NCBI RefSeq assembly: GCF_015751045.1
Contig: NZ_BNJW01000019.1
Coordinates: 1 to 61,991, forward strand
DNA from: Enterococcus lactis
GTDB taxonomy: Bacteria > Bacillota > Bacilli > Lactobacillales > Enterococcaceae
Reading direction: 5' to 3'
DNA: 61,991 bases
Below, in pieces: positions 18,590 to 28,642 of the stretch (position 1 is the first letter of the stretch; every line of letters begins with the position of its first letter). The notes below the pieces were generated by a model that searched no databases, was not told where the DNA came from, and worked only from the letters and a program-made list of their open reading frames with translations. The position numbers were made by a program, and so were the translations under genes.

Positions 18590-18722
18590 AGAAATGTGAA
18601 GCTGTTTTTGTTTGGTCATTCTTATTACTTTATGCAGAACAGCTTTTTCACAACCTCTTGGTACACGGTGTTCCATCAGCTGACCCTCGGTATTAGCTCA
18701 AAACGCTGATCTCACAACCTCT
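18590..18722 (-). repeat. Two intergenic hairpin modules in the yhgE 3' region
   Basis: Read on the minus strand, a short module (18665-18722) starts GAGGTTGTGA and ends GGAACACCGTG, with complementary ATCAGC/GCTGAT arms. A second module (about 18590-18657) starts GAGGTTGTGA and has AAAAGCTGTT and AACAGCTT arms but no clear AACACCGT end. Both lie between the yhgE stop and its terminator, in sense orientation. They belong to the family seen again near 35, 42, 45, 57 and 60 kb. Confidence 0.7.
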
Positions 18723-18726
18723 TTTT

Positions 18727-21432
18727 TTAATGAAAAATATGGCTCTCGCGCGCCGCTTCTTTGAATTTCGTCATTTTTTCTTCGATGAACGGATAGACTG
18801 CCGTTCCTACGACTCCAAAGACAACAAACAAACCGACCATGATCCAGATTGCATTCGTAGCATTTGGCCAGTAAATGCCTCCTGCAGATTCTCGCAACAA
18901 GTTTACCGCATGCGTAAATGGCAAGAACGGATTGATCATTTGGAAGAATTTTCCTGAGACTTGGATCGGATAGTTCCCGCCTCCACCAGAGATCGACAGT
19001 ACTAAAATGATGATAGCGATCCCTTTACCGACATTATCGAATAATGCAGCCAAGACGTAAACGATCATCATGAACGCTAAGGCGATCAAGACAGCAAATG
19101 ACACGCTGTAGACTGGATTTTGGACATCTACTCCTAGTAAGAAAATATTTCCTAATGTAACAATCAAGCTTTGCGCGATTGCCATTGTCAAGAATGTCAG
19201 CATACGAGCAACGAATTGTTCTCGTTTCGTAAAATTGTTTCGGTCTTTCTTTCCTAAATAGTATTCTGTCGTAGCAACACTTGAAAGAAGAACAGCGCCG
19301 ACCCACAGACATAGTGCAGTATAAAATGGGGTGCTAGCTGAACCGTTATTTGCGATTGGATAGAGCGCATTGGTTTGCAGCTCAACAGGTTGTGTAAAGA
19401 AGTCACTTTCTTTTGTTGCATCTAGTTTCAATAATTTGATGACTTCGCCTAGATCGACTTCCTGTTCGCCTTTTCGGATCGCATCTGCTGCTTTTTGGAT
19501 ACCAGCTTTGATATTTGGCCAGTCATTGTTGATCAAGTCCGCAGCAGCGTTCACAGCTGTTTCGACTTCTGGCATTTTTTCATTTACTGTTGTCAATGTA
19601 CCGGTGATTTCATTTTTTAGTGCGGGCCAATCATTTTGGATAAAATCAGCGGCCAACCCTAATTTTTGCTGAAGGATCGGTAATTCATTGTTGTATAGGT
19701 CTGCCCCTTCATTGATGCCATTGACGATGGTCTCCATATTGCCATTCAACATTGTATTGGCATCGTGGATTTCTTGTCCAATTGCAGGCATTTCTTTTTG
19801 ATATTTTTCTAAGATTGCCACTGCATTTGTTACAGTTGCTTTCGTTGAGCTGAGAAGCGAATCAAAGTCGATCTGGTCCGCTTTGCTCAGTGCGCCTTGT
19901 GCAGTCCCAATCGTATCGATGACTTGGTCTAGTAGAGAAGTGACGGTAGAGCTGACTTGATCCGTCTTGATACCAGTAACGATACCATTAACATTTTCAG
20001 CAGCAGTTTGTACTTGTTTTAATAAATCAGTAACTCTATCCGTGTTCCCTTCTTGAACAGCTGTGTTCAAATCAGTGAGACGACTTTGCAAATCGCCTAG
20101 CAAGGGTTTCAATTGATTTAGCTGATCAATAACTGGCTGCAATTTCGTATTTCCAGCACTTGTTTGCAATTTAGTCAGGAACTCGACCAGTTTATCGATT
20201 GCATTTTGTTGTTGAGGAATACTGTTGATAAAACTGTTTAATACATTCCCGATATCTTCTTTTTCTTTTTCACTTAGTTGGTTATCTTGGACAGCTGCAT
20301 TGATCGTCTCAGCTAGCGAACCCGTCGTTGTTGCCACTTGTCCAATTGACTTCAATGTAACATCTACACTGTTTGTGATGCTTGGTATCGCATCTTTCAG
20401 CTGAGAGGCACCTGATTTTGTTTGGTTTGCTAGATCACTTGCCTGGTTTTCTAAATTTTTCACATCTGGCAAGATATCTTGTACTTGTTGGATGATCGTC
20501 AAGCCTTGTTTTGCTTCGTCAATTCCTTGATTCATTGTCTCTTGGATCGAAGCAAAATCACCGTCGATCTCTGCTAGTTGTTTACCGGCATTTTGGATCT
20601 CTGGGATTTTTTCTTGCAAATCAAGGATGATTTTTGCTTGGTCTTTCAACTCAGGCATTTTGTCATTCAATGCAACGACTTTTTCGCCCATCTCATCTAC
20701 TTTAGGGATGTAATCCACGAATTCATTTGCTTTATTCAGTTTTTCTTTAATGTCAGGTAGTTGACTTTGTAATTCGAGGACTTGCTTTGTGTAGCCGTCG
20801 ATCGTGTCCAGATTTTCATCTGTTGATAAAATCATATCTTTGACTTTATTGATACTTACTAGGTTCGTATCGATGTCGTAACCTATTTCATTGAATACTT
20901 TCAATAAAGTCGAACTGGCTGTTTTGATAAATTCATTTGTGATTTGCGATTGGATCGAACTTGCTCCTTTATCGGTGATTTTCGGTGCAATCGCATTGAT
21001 TTTTTCATTTACCGTATATTCGATTTTTGGTTTCTTGATGTCACCACTAGTAAAACTCAGCAGATCTTCTGAGAAATCCTTTGGCAGGTAAATACCTGCG
21101 TAATACTTTCCGGAACGGACTCCGTCTTCTAATTGTTCTTTTGAATCAACGAATTGCCATCCTAATTGTTTATTTTTATGAAGCGATTCGATGACTTGCT
21201 CCCCAATGGCCACTTCTTTACCTTGAAACTCTGCTGGCTTGTCTGCACTGTAAACAGCAATTGGCAGCTCTCCAGTATTTCCATATGGATCCCATAGTGC
21301 TTTAATGTTAAACCACGCATACAGCGAAGGGATGATCATGATCGCAATGATCAAAAGTGTAGCAATCGGGTTTTTGAAAATCCGTTTCCAGTCAAGCAAA
21401 TATAAACGAAGTGTATTTTTGATTGACTGCAT
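18727..21432 (-). CDS. yhgE: YhgE/Pip-family membrane protein
   Basis: This 901-residue protein has one N-terminal membrane segment (about 20-42), a long extracellular part (about 60-670) rich in heptad-like helices, and about five C-terminal segments (from about 695). That is the layout of the phage infection protein Pip of Lactococcus and of YhgE; EsaA of type VII secretion is a distant relative. No type VII genes are near. The function in enterococci is unsettled; phage adsorption or export is possible. ATG 21432 has a GGGGGAG site. It is a single-gene unit with its own promoter. Confidence 0.85.
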   Translation of the reverse strand: MQSIKNTLRLYLLDWKRIFKNPIATLLIIAIMIIPSLYAWFNIKALWDPYGNTGELPIAVYSADKPAEFQGKEVAIGEQVIESLHKNKQLGWQFVDSKEQLEDGVRSGKYYAGIYLPKDFSEDLLSFTSGDIKKPKIEYTVNEKINAIAPKITDKGASSIQSQITNEFIKTASSTLLKVFNEIGYDIDTNLVSINKVKDMILSTDENLDTIDGYTKQVLELQSQLPDIKEKLNKANEFVDYIPKVDEMGEKVVALNDKMPELKDQAKIILDLQEKIPEIQNAGKQLAEIDGDFASIQETMNQGIDEAKQGLTIIQQVQDILPDVKNLENQASDLANQTKSGASQLKDAIPSITNSVDVTLKSIGQVATTTGSLAETINAAVQDNQLSEKEKEDIGNVLNSFINSIPQQQNAIDKLVEFLTKLQTSAGNTKLQPVIDQLNQLKPLLGDLQSRLTDLNTAVQEGNTDRVTDLLKQVQTAAENVNGIVTGIKTDQVSSTVTSLLDQVIDTIGTAQGALSKADQIDFDSLLSSTKATVTNAVAILEKYQKEMPAIGQEIHDANTMLNGNMETIVNGINEGADLYNNELPILQQKLGLAADFIQNDWPALKNEITGTLTTVNEKMPEVETAVNAAADLINNDWPNIKAGIQKAADAIRKGEQEVDLGEVIKLLKLDATKESDFFTQPVELQTNALYPIANNGSASTPFYTALCLWVGAVLLSSVATTEYYLGKKDRNNFTKREQFVARMLTFLTMAIAQSLIVTLGNIFLLGVDVQNPVYSVSFAVLIALAFMMIVYVLAALFDNVGKGIAIIILVLSISGGGGNYPIQVSGKFFQMINPFLPFTHAVNLLRESAGGIYWPNATNAIWIMVGLFVVFGVVGTAVYPFIEEKMTKFKEAARESHIFH

Positions 21433-21465
21433 AGTTCTCCCCCTTCTTCTTTTTTCAGCTGAATT

Positions 21466-21495
21466 ACTTTACCATGTATTTCATACTTTTTTCAA
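21466..21495 (-). promoter_or_regulatory. yhgE promoter
   Basis: On the minus strand TTGAAA (21490-21495), an 18-base spacer and TAAAGT (21466-21471) precede the start by about 35 bases. Confidence 0.55.
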
Positions 21496-21663
21496 TCGGC
21501 TTTTTTCAAAAAAGTCGAATTTTTGGACATATCACGGCAATTGTCTCATTGTAATCTCTTACATATTGAGAAATAATTAAGGATTACAGCCTTTACTTTA
21601 TCATGAAATAAAAGGGAAAGATAATTTTATGCCAAAGTTTTTATCTATTATACGTATACGCAA

Positions 21664-21722
21664 AAAAGCTAAAACACTTTTTTGGTCTTTGCCCCTACAA
21701 AAATGTTTCAGCTTTTTTCTTT
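21664..21722 (-). terminator. Terminator downstream of the MDR reductase
   Basis: AAAAAGCTAAAACA pairs imperfectly with TGTTTCAGCTTTTT across a loop of about 25 bases. T-runs flank it on both strands; on the minus strand it follows the reductase stop by about 20 bases. The rest of the gap 21496-21663 holds nothing I recognise. Confidence 0.6.
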
Positions 21723-21738
21723 TTTATTCCTATATTTC

Positions 21739-22686
21739 TTATTTTTCGAATGACAAAATGATTTTCCCAGCAGGAGGATGCCCTTCAACTTGCTGATGTG
21801 CTTGGATGACATGTGCAAGGGAAGCAGACAGATTCATTGAAATAAAAATATGAAAGGCACCTTTTTGATAAGCTTTGATTATGCCAGCAAAGGCTTCTGC
21901 ATCTTGATATTCCTTTCTTGGAACAAATGATTCATAAAAGCCTTCCTTTTTTTGCCGCAAATCTAGGTCTGGGAGGTCATTTAATGCAACATATCTCCCA
22001 CCTGGTTTCAGGATCTGGATGCCGGTTTCTCCTTTGATGCTTCCTTTCGTGGCATCAATCACAAGGTCTGCTTGATCAGCAAATTGCATACCTGGGTCTG
22101 TTTTATCATAAGCAGCAAATGCTGAAGCTCCTAGTTTCCTTACTTTTTCTTCGTTTTTACTAGAGGCACTGGTTAAGACTTGGATGCCCTTTTCGTGGAG
22201 AAGCTGGATCAGACTAGACCCGACCGCACCTGATGCACCTAGAACCATCACTGTATCTGTCGGCTGAATTTCCGTCAAATGATTGATTAGATTGTACGCC
22301 GTAATCCCTGGTGTGACCATTCCGGCTGCTTCTTCCCAACTCATTTCATCTGGAATTTTTACTGCTTTTGCTGATGGCAGTACGACTTCTTCTCCGTAAG
22401 TCCCGCCGACTGCATGGACAGCTACTCGATCACCTACATGAACAGTTGTGACATCTGAACCAATCTCTGTCACGATACCAGCGCCATCATTACCTAGTAC
22501 ATAAGGGAATTTCAATGTTCGTATCTCTTTCATCTCTCCTGAACGCAAGGCAACATCATACGGATTCACGCTGAATGCTTTTATTTCTACACGAATATGT
22601 CCGGAATCGACTTCTCTGGGTTGAGCATCGATTTCTTCAAAAACATCTTGCGCTTCTCCGTAACCGTTAATTGCAAATCTTCGCAT
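21739..22686 (-). CDS. NADPH-dependent MDR-family oxidoreductase (quinone reductase-like)
   Basis: This 315-residue protein has a GroES-like N-terminal half with VLGNDGAGIVTEIG and a Rossmann half with VLGASGAVGSSLIQL. Catalytic-zinc ligands of classical alcohol dehydrogenases are absent, as in the zinc-free quinone oxidoreductase branch. It probably reduces quinones or enones with NADPH; the substrate is unknown. The frame opens at 22695, but AAAGGGAG abuts that ATG, so ATG 22686 (MRRFAINGYG) is preferred. It is monocistronic and divergent from rpsN. Confidence 0.82.
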   Translation of the reverse strand: MRRFAINGYGEAQDVFEEIDAQPREVDSGHIRVEIKAFSVNPYDVALRSGEMKEIRTLKFPYVLGNDGAGIVTEIGSDVTTVHVGDRVAVHAVGGTYGEEVVLPSAKAVKIPDEMSWEEAAGMVTPGITAYNLINHLTEIQPTDTVMVLGASGAVGSSLIQLLHEKGIQVLTSASSKNEEKVRKLGASAFAAYDKTDPGMQFADQADLVIDATKGSIKGETGIQILKPGGRYVALNDLPDLDLRQKKEGFYESFVPRKEYQDAEAFAGIIKAYQKGAFHIFISMNLSASLAHVIQAHQQVEGHPPAGKIILSFEK

Positions 22687-22783
22687 GGTTACCATCTCCC
22701 TTTTTCTTTAAGTTTACGTTCATGCCTTTATTTTGACAAAAAAAATGTCTTTTCGGTTTGGAACATGATCCAAAACAAAATAG

Positions 22784-22847
22784 TTGTTTTTTTTCGCGTA
22801 TCGTGTTAAATTATTCATCTAAAAGCGTAAAGATTACGATTTACGCT
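22784..22847 (+). promoter_or_regulatory. rpsN promoter with a Zur-box-like palindrome
   Basis: TTGTTT (22784-22789), 17 bases, and TAAATT (22807-22812) form a promoter. An inverted repeat AGCGTAAA-8-TTTACGCT (22824-22847) containing GATTACGA sits just downstream, at about +5 to +30. The TTACGA core resembles Firmicutes Zur boxes. That fits the zinc-free S14 gene it precedes, which in many bacteria is induced at zinc starvation. Confidence 0.65.
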
Positions 22848-22873
22848 AATAAAAAAATTGGAGGAATTTGTTG

Positions 22874-23143
22874 ATGGCTAAAAAATCAAAGATTGCCAAA
22901 GCAAAAAAACAGCAAGAAACGATTGAACGCTATGCTGCTTTACGTCAGGAATTAAAAGCGCAAAAAGATTATGAAGGCTTGCGTAAACTTCCTTTAGATG
23001 CTCGTCCAGAACGGTTGAAAAATCGCGATCTAATCGATGGACGACCTCGCGGATACATGCGTAAATTCGGGATGTCCCGTATAAAATTCCGTGAGTTAGC
23101 ACATAAAGGTTTGATTCCAGGAGTAAAAAAAGCCAGCTGGTAG
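22874..23143 (+). CDS. rpsN: 30S ribosomal protein S14, zinc-independent paralogue
   Basis: This 89-residue S14 has no Cys, so it lacks the CxxC zinc ribbon of the short 61-residue S14 usually encoded in the main ribosomal operon. The core [26 protein letters not shown] is typical. Replacing a zinc-binding S14 with this form frees zinc under starvation, and the Zur-like palindrome upstream agrees with such control. The frame opens at 22868, but ATG 22874 (MAKKSKIAK) has GGAGG at 9 bases and matches the family. Confidence 0.93.
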   Translation: MAKKSKIAKAKKQQETIERYAALRQELKAQKDYEGLRKLPLDARPERLKNRDLIDGRPRGYMRKFGMSRIKFRELAHKGLIPGVKKASW

Positions 23144-23173
23144 TCCAAGTCTGGCTGTAAAGGAGGAGGGCGC

Positions 23174-23221
23174 ATGGACCACTCCTTGGATCATCAAAAA
23201 AGATACGTTCGCTTCTTCTAG
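23174..23221 (+). CDS. 15-codon ORF with a strong ribosome binding site
   Basis: AAAGGAGG stands 8 bases ahead of ATG 23174, which opens the peptide MDHSLDHQKRYVRFF and stops at TAG 23219-23221. The ORF starts 30 bases after rpsN and its second half runs into the first arm of the terminator hairpin. No homology is known to me. It could be a genuine small peptide or an accidental ORF; ribosome transit would disturb the terminator. Confidence 0.3.
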   Translation: MDHSLDHQKRYVRFF

Positions 23222-23260
23222 CAGAAATGCTGGTACTAGAAGCGGACGTATCTTTTTTTA
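23196..23260. terminator. Bidirectional terminator between rpsN and mazF
   Basis: A long stem (AAAAAAGATACGT ... CTAG at 23196-23220 with its complement ending at 23258; two mismatches) carries runs of T on both strands. It ends rpsN on the plus strand and the alr-mazF transcript on the minus strand. Confidence 0.88.
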
Positions 23261-23314
23261 CGCACAGTTGGTCCTTTTTTTATATGTAAAGGCTGCATGG
23301 TTACTTCGCTATAC

Positions 23315-23677
23315 TTATTTAGTAACAGGAGTGAGTGCCTCAATGCCCACACTAATTTTTAATGCTCGGTCAACTTCTGCCATAATTGGACGATCCAAAT
23401 GGCAGACTTTTTCTTTCAATCTTGATTTATCGATCGTTCTGATCTGCTCCAACAGGATAACGGAGTCTCTTTCTATTCCTGTTCCAGTAGCTTTGATCCC
23501 AATGTGAGTCGGAAGCTTAGGCTTAGCCATTTTTGCCGTTATAGCCGCAACAATGATCGTCGGGCTGAAATGGTTACCTAGATTATTTTGAATAACCAAA
23601 ACTGGACGTGTTCCGCCTTGCTCCGATCCCACGACTGGAGAAAGATCAGCAAAATAAATATCTCCTCTTTTTACCAT
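23315..23677 (-). CDS. mazF: MazF/PemK-family endoribonuclease
   Basis: This 120-residue protein has the whole MazF fold. It begins [22 protein letters not shown], with the catalytic-loop Arg in [11 protein letters not shown], and has [16 protein letters not shown] in the last third. It would cleave mRNA at short motifs. No MazE-like antitoxin gene lies beside it: the gap to alr is only 10 bases and alr is separated from acpS by 12. In Bacillus the antitoxin gene ndoAI sits between alr and ndoA; here it is missing. GGAGG precedes the start. Confidence 0.88.
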   Translation of the reverse strand: MVKRGDIYFADLSPVVGSEQGGTRPVLVIQNNLGNHFSPTIIVAAITAKMAKPKLPTHIGIKATGTGIERDSVILLEQIRTIDKSRLKEKVCHLDRPIMAEVDRALKISVGIEALTPVTK

Positions 23678-23687
23678 AGGATCCTCC

Positions 23688-24812
23688 TTATTCTTGATAT
23701 TCTCTTGGTATCCGCTGTCCTAATCCGCATGCCACTTCATAGTGGATCGTACCTAATTGATCTGCTACATCTTGCATAGTGATTTCTTTGTCTGCATTTT
23801 TGCCGATAAGCGTCACTTTTGTTCCGACCGGAAATTCTTGAGGCAATCGGATCATCAGTTGATCCATACATACACGTCCAATCGTTTCACAATAGTTTCC
23901 TTCTACCAATAAAGAAAAACCTTGCATCTTTCGTAGCCAGCCATCTGCATAACCGATCGGTATCGTTCCGATCCATTCTGCTTCAGGAGTGATATATGTT
24001 TCCCCGTAGCCGATTCCTTCACCTGCTGGGAGTTTTTTGACTTGGATCAATTCAGAAACCAGTTCAAGCGCTGGCTGTAACGGATAAACTTCCGGTAGTG
24101 CATGCCCAGATGGGTTCAGTCCGTACATTGCTACTCCATAACGAATCATATTGCCGATTGTTTCATCATGCCATAAAGCCGTTGCACTGTTACTGACATG
24201 TACATATCGAGGAAGTTCAGAAAGTTTTTTTAGCACTTCCATAAAGCGTTCCTTTTGCAGATTCCAATACGTATCGTCTGCTTGATCTGCTGTAGAAAAA
24301 TGGGTAAATAATCCTTCCCATTCTAATACACGACTTTCTCTGATGAATGCAGCTGCCTCTTTTACTTCTTCAGGTGTACAAAAACCGATACGCCCCATCC
24401 CAGTATCTGCTTTTAAATGGATCGAAAGAGGCATCTCTAGCTTACTTTCCTCTAAAATAGCAGCTGCTGCCTGCAACCATTCCCGGGTACCTGCAGTTAC
24501 TGACAAATCATGAGCAACAGCTAAAGCCAGTGCGTCGTAAGGAACCATGTTCAAGATAAGGATGGGCTGAGTAAATCCAGCTTCTCTCAACTCGACTCCT
24601 TCATCTAAATTTGAAACACAAAAGCCCGAAGCTCCACCAGCAACTGCTGCTTCAGCTGTCTCTACAGCTCCATGACCGTATCCGTTTGCTTTTACTACTG
24701 CAAACAATTCTTTCCCTTGCGGAAGTCTTGCCACTTCATTTGCTACATTTTCAGTTATAGCTTTTTTATGTATCACTGCTTTCGTTGGGCGGTGCCAAGC
24801 GACAACCATCAT
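23688..24812 (-). CDS. alr: Alanine racemase
   Basis: This 374-residue PLP enzyme interconverts L- and D-alanine for peptidoglycan. Lys41 in [10 protein letters not shown] binds PLP, and the second catalytic residue is the Tyr in [13 protein letters not shown] (about 262-274). [11 protein letters not shown] and [10 protein letters not shown] are further family blocks. Two adjacent ATGs (24812, 24809) are possible; the second has slightly better spacing to GAAGG. It lies between acpS and mazF in one operon and supplies D-Ala to Ddl, encoded 5 kb away. Confidence 0.94.
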   Translation of the reverse strand: MMVVAWHRPTKAVIHKKAITENVANEVARLPQGKELFAVVKANGYGHGAVETAEAAVAGGASGFCVSNLDEGVELREAGFTQPILILNMVPYDALALAVAHDLSVTAGTREWLQAAAAILEESKLEMPLSIHLKADTGMGRIGFCTPEEVKEAAAFIRESRVLEWEGLFTHFSTADQADDTYWNLQKERFMEVLKKLSELPRYVHVSNSATALWHDETIGNMIRYGVAMYGLNPSGHALPEVYPLQPALELVSELIQVKKLPAGEGIGYGETYITPEAEWIGTIPIGYADGWLRKMQGFSLLVEGNYCETIGRVCMDQLMIRLPQEFPVGTKVTLIGKNADKEITMQDVADQLGTIHYEVACGLGQRIPREYQE

Positions 24813-24824
24813 TTTTCCTTCTTT

Positions 24825-25175
24825 CTAGTCTTCCAAAATAATTTGTGCAAAAGCTGTTTCATTTGTGTGAGTAATACTGACCCATACATTGCCTTCATGA
24901 GGGGAACGCGTAACAACGGGCTGACCGTTTTCATTTTTTAAAATCTCGATATCTTGAAAGGTAACTTTCCCGATCCCCGTTCCCCAAGCTTTAGAGAAAG
25001 CTTCTTTACAGGCGTAACGCCCGCCTAAAAATTCTACTTGGCGATGAAAAGGCAAGGACTGGAACAGTTTCGTTTCTTCAGAGGTCAAGATTCGTGCAAT
25101 GAATTTTGGTTTTTCTTCGATCAGCCGAGTGATCCTAGACAATTCGACTGCATCGATCCCAATTCCTTTTATCAT
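24825..25175 (-). CDS. acpS: Holo-[acyl-carrier-protein] synthase
   Basis: This 116-residue enzyme transfers 4'-phosphopantetheine from CoA to acyl carrier protein. The Mg2+/CoA motifs GIDAVEL at the start and RYACKEAFSKAWGTG in the middle are intact, and WVSITHT follows. The open frame begins with a TTG six codons upstream (25193), but ATG 25175 (MIKGIGIDAVEL) matches the family start; the ribosome site (AAAAGAG) is weak. It opens the acpS-alr-mazF operon, and a -10 TATAAT (25222-25227) lies upstream on the minus strand. Confidence 0.92.
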   Translation of the reverse strand: MIKGIGIDAVELSRITRLIEEKPKFIARILTSEETKLFQSLPFHRQVEFLGGRYACKEAFSKAWGTGIGKVTFQDIEILKNENGQPVVTRSPHEGNVWVSITHTNETAFAQIILED

Positions 25176-25221
25176 ATGCTTTTCTCTTTTCAATAAATTT
25201 AGAACACTCTCATTCTACCAA

Positions 25222-25251
25222 ATTATAACCATTTTGCCACAAATAAGTCCA
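25222..25251 (-). promoter_or_regulatory. Putative acpS promoter
   Basis: On the minus strand TGGACT (25246-25251), an 18-base spacer and TATAAT (25222-25227) lie between the cshA terminator and acpS, 47 bases before the ATG. The -35 matches only four of six consensus bases. Confidence 0.5.
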
Positions 25252-25260
25252 CAAATAACA

Positions 25261-25300
25261 AAAATGAAAGTTTCTCTTAAAACAGAGAAACTTTCATTTT
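25261..25300 (-). terminator. cshA terminator
   Basis: AAAATGAAAGTTTCTC (25261-25276) and GAGAAACTTTCATTTT (25285-25300) form a perfect 16-bp stem with an 8-base loop. It lies 4 bases after the cshA stop and before the acpS promoter. Confidence 0.88.
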
Positions 25301-25304
25301 AGGT

Positions 25305-26816
25305 TTAATCGTTATTTGAACGGATCACAAATCCGCGTTTTTTATCATTGTGACGTTTACCGCCATCTTTTTGGCTGTTATTATTTTTGCTATATCCGCC
25401 TTTTGATTTGTTTCCACGATAATTCCCGCCGTCACGACGATTACGGTTGTTTCCGCCGCCACGTTTGCCATTTTTGTTGTATCCTTTTTTCTGCATTGGC
25501 AATGGACGTTCGGGTGTGATCTTCACTGGTACTGCATCAGCTGGATCTTTTGCTGTCGTTTTCAGCAGTAATGCAACCAAATCTTGTGCAGAATATTCTT
25601 CTAATAATTTATCTGCTGTTTGCAGGTATTTATCTAGACCGTTTTCTGCAAGTTTTGTTTCGATTTGTTCAACTGCAGCACCTAATTGACCTTTGAATGC
25701 TTCTTTTTCAGTTGGCGGACGTAAAGTCGTCATCCGTTTTTTCGTCAAGTTTTCGATCACATGCAAGTAGTCCATTTCATTTGGTGTAACGAAAGTCACA
25801 GACATACCGCCTTTTCCGGCACGACCTGTACGTCCGATACGGTGAACGTAGCTTTCTGGATCTTGAGGGATATCATAGTTGTACACATGAGTGACACCTG
25901 AGATATCTAATCCACGTGCGGCAACGTCTGTCGCTACAAGGATATCTAAATGACCGTTCTTGAATGAACGCAATACGCTCATCCGTTTTTGTTGAGACAA
26001 ATCGCCATGGATTCCTTCTGCACGATAACCACGTGCTTCTAATCCGCGTGCCAATTCATCTACGCGGCGTTTTGTACGTCCGAAGACGATTGTTAGTTCC
26101 GGTGTTTGAACATCAAACAAGCGAGTCATGATATCAAATTTTTCGTATTCTTTTGCGCGGACATAGTATTGATCGATCAAGTCAGCTGTCATTTCTTTCG
26201 CTTTGATCTTCACATGATGTGGACTTTTCATGAATTTAACGCCGATATTCTTGATGGCTGGCGGCATTGTTGCTGAGAAAAGTAATGTTTGTCTTTGCTC
26301 AGGAACTTGAGAAATGATTTTTTCGATATCTTCCAAGAAGCCCATATTCAACATTTCATCTGCTTCATCCAAGACTAATGTTTGAACAGTTCCAAGCTTC
26401 AATGTATGGCGGTTGATGTGGTCAAGCATACGTCCTGGTGTACCCACAACGATATGTGGACGATCTTTCAAGCCACGGATCTGACGGCCAATATCTGCTC
26501 CACCATAGACAGCTTGTACACGCACTTTTTTGTCGCGCCCTAAACGATATAGTTCTTCTTGTGTTTGGATAGCTAATTCACGTGTTGGTGCGATAACCAG
26601 ACCTTGTAATTCGTGACGATCTGGATCGATTTTTTCTAACATTGGTAATCCAAATGCAGCTGTTTTCCCTGTACCTGTCTGTGCTTGTCCAATAACGTCT
26701 TTTCCAGCTAATGCTAGCGGAATCGTTTCTGCTTGGATAGGTGTTGCTTCTTCAAAACCAGCGCGTTCGACTGATTTCAACAATTCTGGTGATAATTCTA
26801 GTTCTTTAAATTTCAA
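25305..26816 (-). CDS. cshA: DEAD-box RNA helicase CshA
   Basis: This 503-residue ATP-dependent RNA helicase works in mRNA decay and ribosome assembly, with cold-related roles in relatives. Motifs in order: Q motif near 20, [10 protein letters not shown] (about 44-53), PTRELA, GG, DEAD (about 150), SAT, and [14 protein letters not shown] (about 320). The last 80 residues are a basic Gly/Asn/Arg/Lys tail, expected to bind RNA. AGGAGG precedes the ATG. The gene has its own promoter and an unusually long leader (about 270 bases). Confidence 0.94.
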   Translation of the reverse strand: MKFKELELSPELLKSVERAGFEEATPIQAETIPLALAGKDVIGQAQTGTGKTAAFGLPMLEKIDPDRHELQGLVIAPTRELAIQTQEELYRLGRDKKVRVQAVYGGADIGRQIRGLKDRPHIVVGTPGRMLDHINRHTLKLGTVQTLVLDEADEMLNMGFLEDIEKIISQVPEQRQTLLFSATMPPAIKNIGVKFMKSPHHVKIKAKEMTADLIDQYYVRAKEYEKFDIMTRLFDVQTPELTIVFGRTKRRVDELARGLEARGYRAEGIHGDLSQQKRMSVLRSFKNGHLDILVATDVAARGLDISGVTHVYNYDIPQDPESYVHRIGRTGRAGKGGMSVTFVTPNEMDYLHVIENLTKKRMTTLRPPTEKEAFKGQLGAAVEQIETKLAENGLDKYLQTADKLLEEYSAQDLVALLLKTTAKDPADAVPVKITPERPLPMQKKGYNKNGKRGGGNNRNRRDGGNYRGNKSKGGYSKNNNSQKDGGKRHNDKKRGFVIRSNND

Positions 26817-27125
26817 ATGAATCCTCCTATATGGTTGTTAACTGAGGATGTAGCTTTTTTGCTACCCCGTCGATTTGTTCGGTCAAAGTGTATTGTTTCT
26901 TTTTGACAGTGGCCACGCACGTTTTTATCCATTCTTAGCCCCTGTGGCACCACCGAAAAATCACTTTGCGAAGTTTAGGCATTAGAAAAGCCAAACGGGT
27001 CGCGTTCAGCTTTATCATGATTATGACATCTGGTTTCGACAAGTTGCTTCCATGGCAAAACCAGTCCAATTTCTCTTCATCTTTCGGCAATAGGTTATTC
27101 TAACATAGCTTTTCATTTTCTGCAA
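26817..27125 (-). promoter_or_regulatory. cshA promoter and long 5' leader
   Basis: On the minus strand TTGCAG (27120-27125), 17 bases, and TAGAAT (27097-27102) form a good promoter. The transcript would carry about 270 untranslated bases. Visible structure includes GTAGC-AAAAAA-GCTAC about 25 bases before the ribosome binding site and GGTTT...AAACC near the 5' end. Long leaders of this sort are known for cold-shock genes; regulation here is inference. No known riboswitch was recognised. Confidence 0.65.
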
Positions 27126-27137
27126 GTTTACAGATTT

Positions 27138-28490
27138 TTATTTCATTTGCTGAAGCTGTTCTACTACTTCGAATAAGCCCATGCTGTTGCTGCCTTTCAG
27201 CATAATACTGTCTGTTGATTCAAGAGTTTGTTTGACAGCTTCAATCAATTTATTCTTTTCTTTTTCAAAATAGAACACAGGTAGTTGCGGATATTTTTGA
27301 TTCAAGTCTTCTTTTAATGCATGCATTTGTTCCCCGTACAAGAAAATCATGGCAAATTTCTCAGGATCGATATGTTCACTCATTTGCGCATGCATGTTTA
27401 ATGAATCTTTCCCTAATTCCAGCATATCTGCTAACACAGCGATTCTGCGCCCTTTTGTTGGCAGATTTTTAAAAGTATCTAATACTAGTCCCATGGCTGT
27501 TGGATTTGCATTGTAGACATCGCTCAAAATAGCTGCACCATTTCCTGCCGTTAGCCATTCAGTTCTATTTTGTGTGATAGAAACATGAGCGAGCCCTTGG
27601 CGTATCTCAGGTATGGACAGTTCAAAGAAGCGCCCGATCGTATACGCAATCAAAGCATTCGTTACATTATAACTTCCAGGCAGCGGGATCGTAAATGTTT
27701 CTCCTTCTACTACAAAATCGGTTTGCGCTTTTCCTTCTGCTGTCACTTCTGCATGAACATCGCCATTTCCAATACCGAATGTTGTGACTGTTTGTACTAA
27801 TGTTGCCGTTAAAGGTGTCAGCAACGGTTCATCTGCGGGCACAACGAGTAATCCGTCTGGTACAAGTCCGTCAGTGATTTCCATTTTGGCTTTAGCGATT
27901 CCTTCTCGCGACCCAAGATTTTCTATGTGTGCTTCACCGATCATTGTGATTGCTGCAGCTTTTGGTTGAGCCATAAGTGAAAGTTCTGTGATTTCATTGG
28001 CGTGATCCATGCCCATTTCCAAAACGATTTTTTCTGTATCTTGCGGCATGTGCAAAATCGTGTAAGGAAGACCAATATTATTGTTGTAATTTCCTTGCGT
28101 CTTATATGTTTTGTATTTTTCAGACAAGACAGACGCGGTTAGATCTTTCGTGGTGGTTTTACCATTGCTTCCTGTAATTGCAACGACTTCTGCGCCTACT
28201 TTTTCCAAGTAATAGGTTGCCAATTGCTGCATGGCTTTCAAAGGATCTGCTACAGGGATAACTGGAAAATCTTTTGGTGCTTGTTCAACAGGCAAGCTCC
28301 AAAATGAAGCAGATGCGCCGTTTGTGATCGCTTGCTGGATAAATTCATGTCCATCTCGCGTACCGGCAAGAGGAACGAATAAACTTCCTTCGGTTATCTT
28401 CCGGCTGTCAAATTCGACATTGGTAATCTTTGTCAGTGCAGAGCATTCGCTGCCCACGGCTTGTGCAATTTCTTGTATTGTTAGATTCAT
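27138..28490 (-). CDS. murF: UDP-MurNAc-tripeptide--D-Ala-D-Ala ligase
   Basis: This 450-residue Mur ligase adds D-Ala-D-Ala to the UDP-MurNAc tripeptide, the last cytoplasmic step of the peptidoglycan precursor. Visible are the ATP loop VAITGSNGKTTTKD (about 110), YNNNIGLP, LEMGMDHANEI and the Mur C-terminal domain with YNANPTAM. The frame opens at 28565, but ATG 28490 (MNLTIQEIAQ) has AGGAGA 7 bases before it and matches family length. It follows ddl, which makes its substrate. Confidence 0.94.
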   Translation of the reverse strand: MNLTIQEIAQAVGSECSALTKITNVEFDSRKITEGSLFVPLAGTRDGHEFIQQAITNGASASFWSLPVEQAPKDFPVIPVADPLKAMQQLATYYLEKVGAEVVAITGSNGKTTTKDLTASVLSEKYKTYKTQGNYNNNIGLPYTILHMPQDTEKIVLEMGMDHANEITELSLMAQPKAAAITMIGEAHIENLGSREGIAKAKMEITDGLVPDGLLVVPADEPLLTPLTATLVQTVTTFGIGNGDVHAEVTAEGKAQTDFVVEGETFTIPLPGSYNVTNALIAYTIGRFFELSIPEIRQGLAHVSITQNRTEWLTAGNGAAILSDVYNANPTAMGLVLDTFKNLPTKGRRIAVLADMLELGKDSLNMHAQMSEHIDPEKFAMIFLYGEQMHALKEDLNQKYPQLPVFYFEKEKNKLIEAVKQTLESTDSIMLKGSNSMGLFEVVEQLQQMK

Positions 28491-28642
28491 TGAGATCTCT
28501 CCTAAAAAAGGTTGTGAAAAAAGCGTTTGGCCTAAACGGCGGGTTCGCATGACTCTCACTTCCAAGTAAATTTCTCTATTCGTATTTAGAAGCTAGAATG
28601 AACGCGGTTACGCAATCACTCCAGCTTCTTCTTTATTTCTCT

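Noticed and set aside
28500-28560. GGTTGTGAAAAAAGCG upstream of murF as another repeat module
   Set aside because: Only the first bases fit (minus the GAG), on the wrong strand for the flanking genes, with no complementary arm or AACACCGT end.
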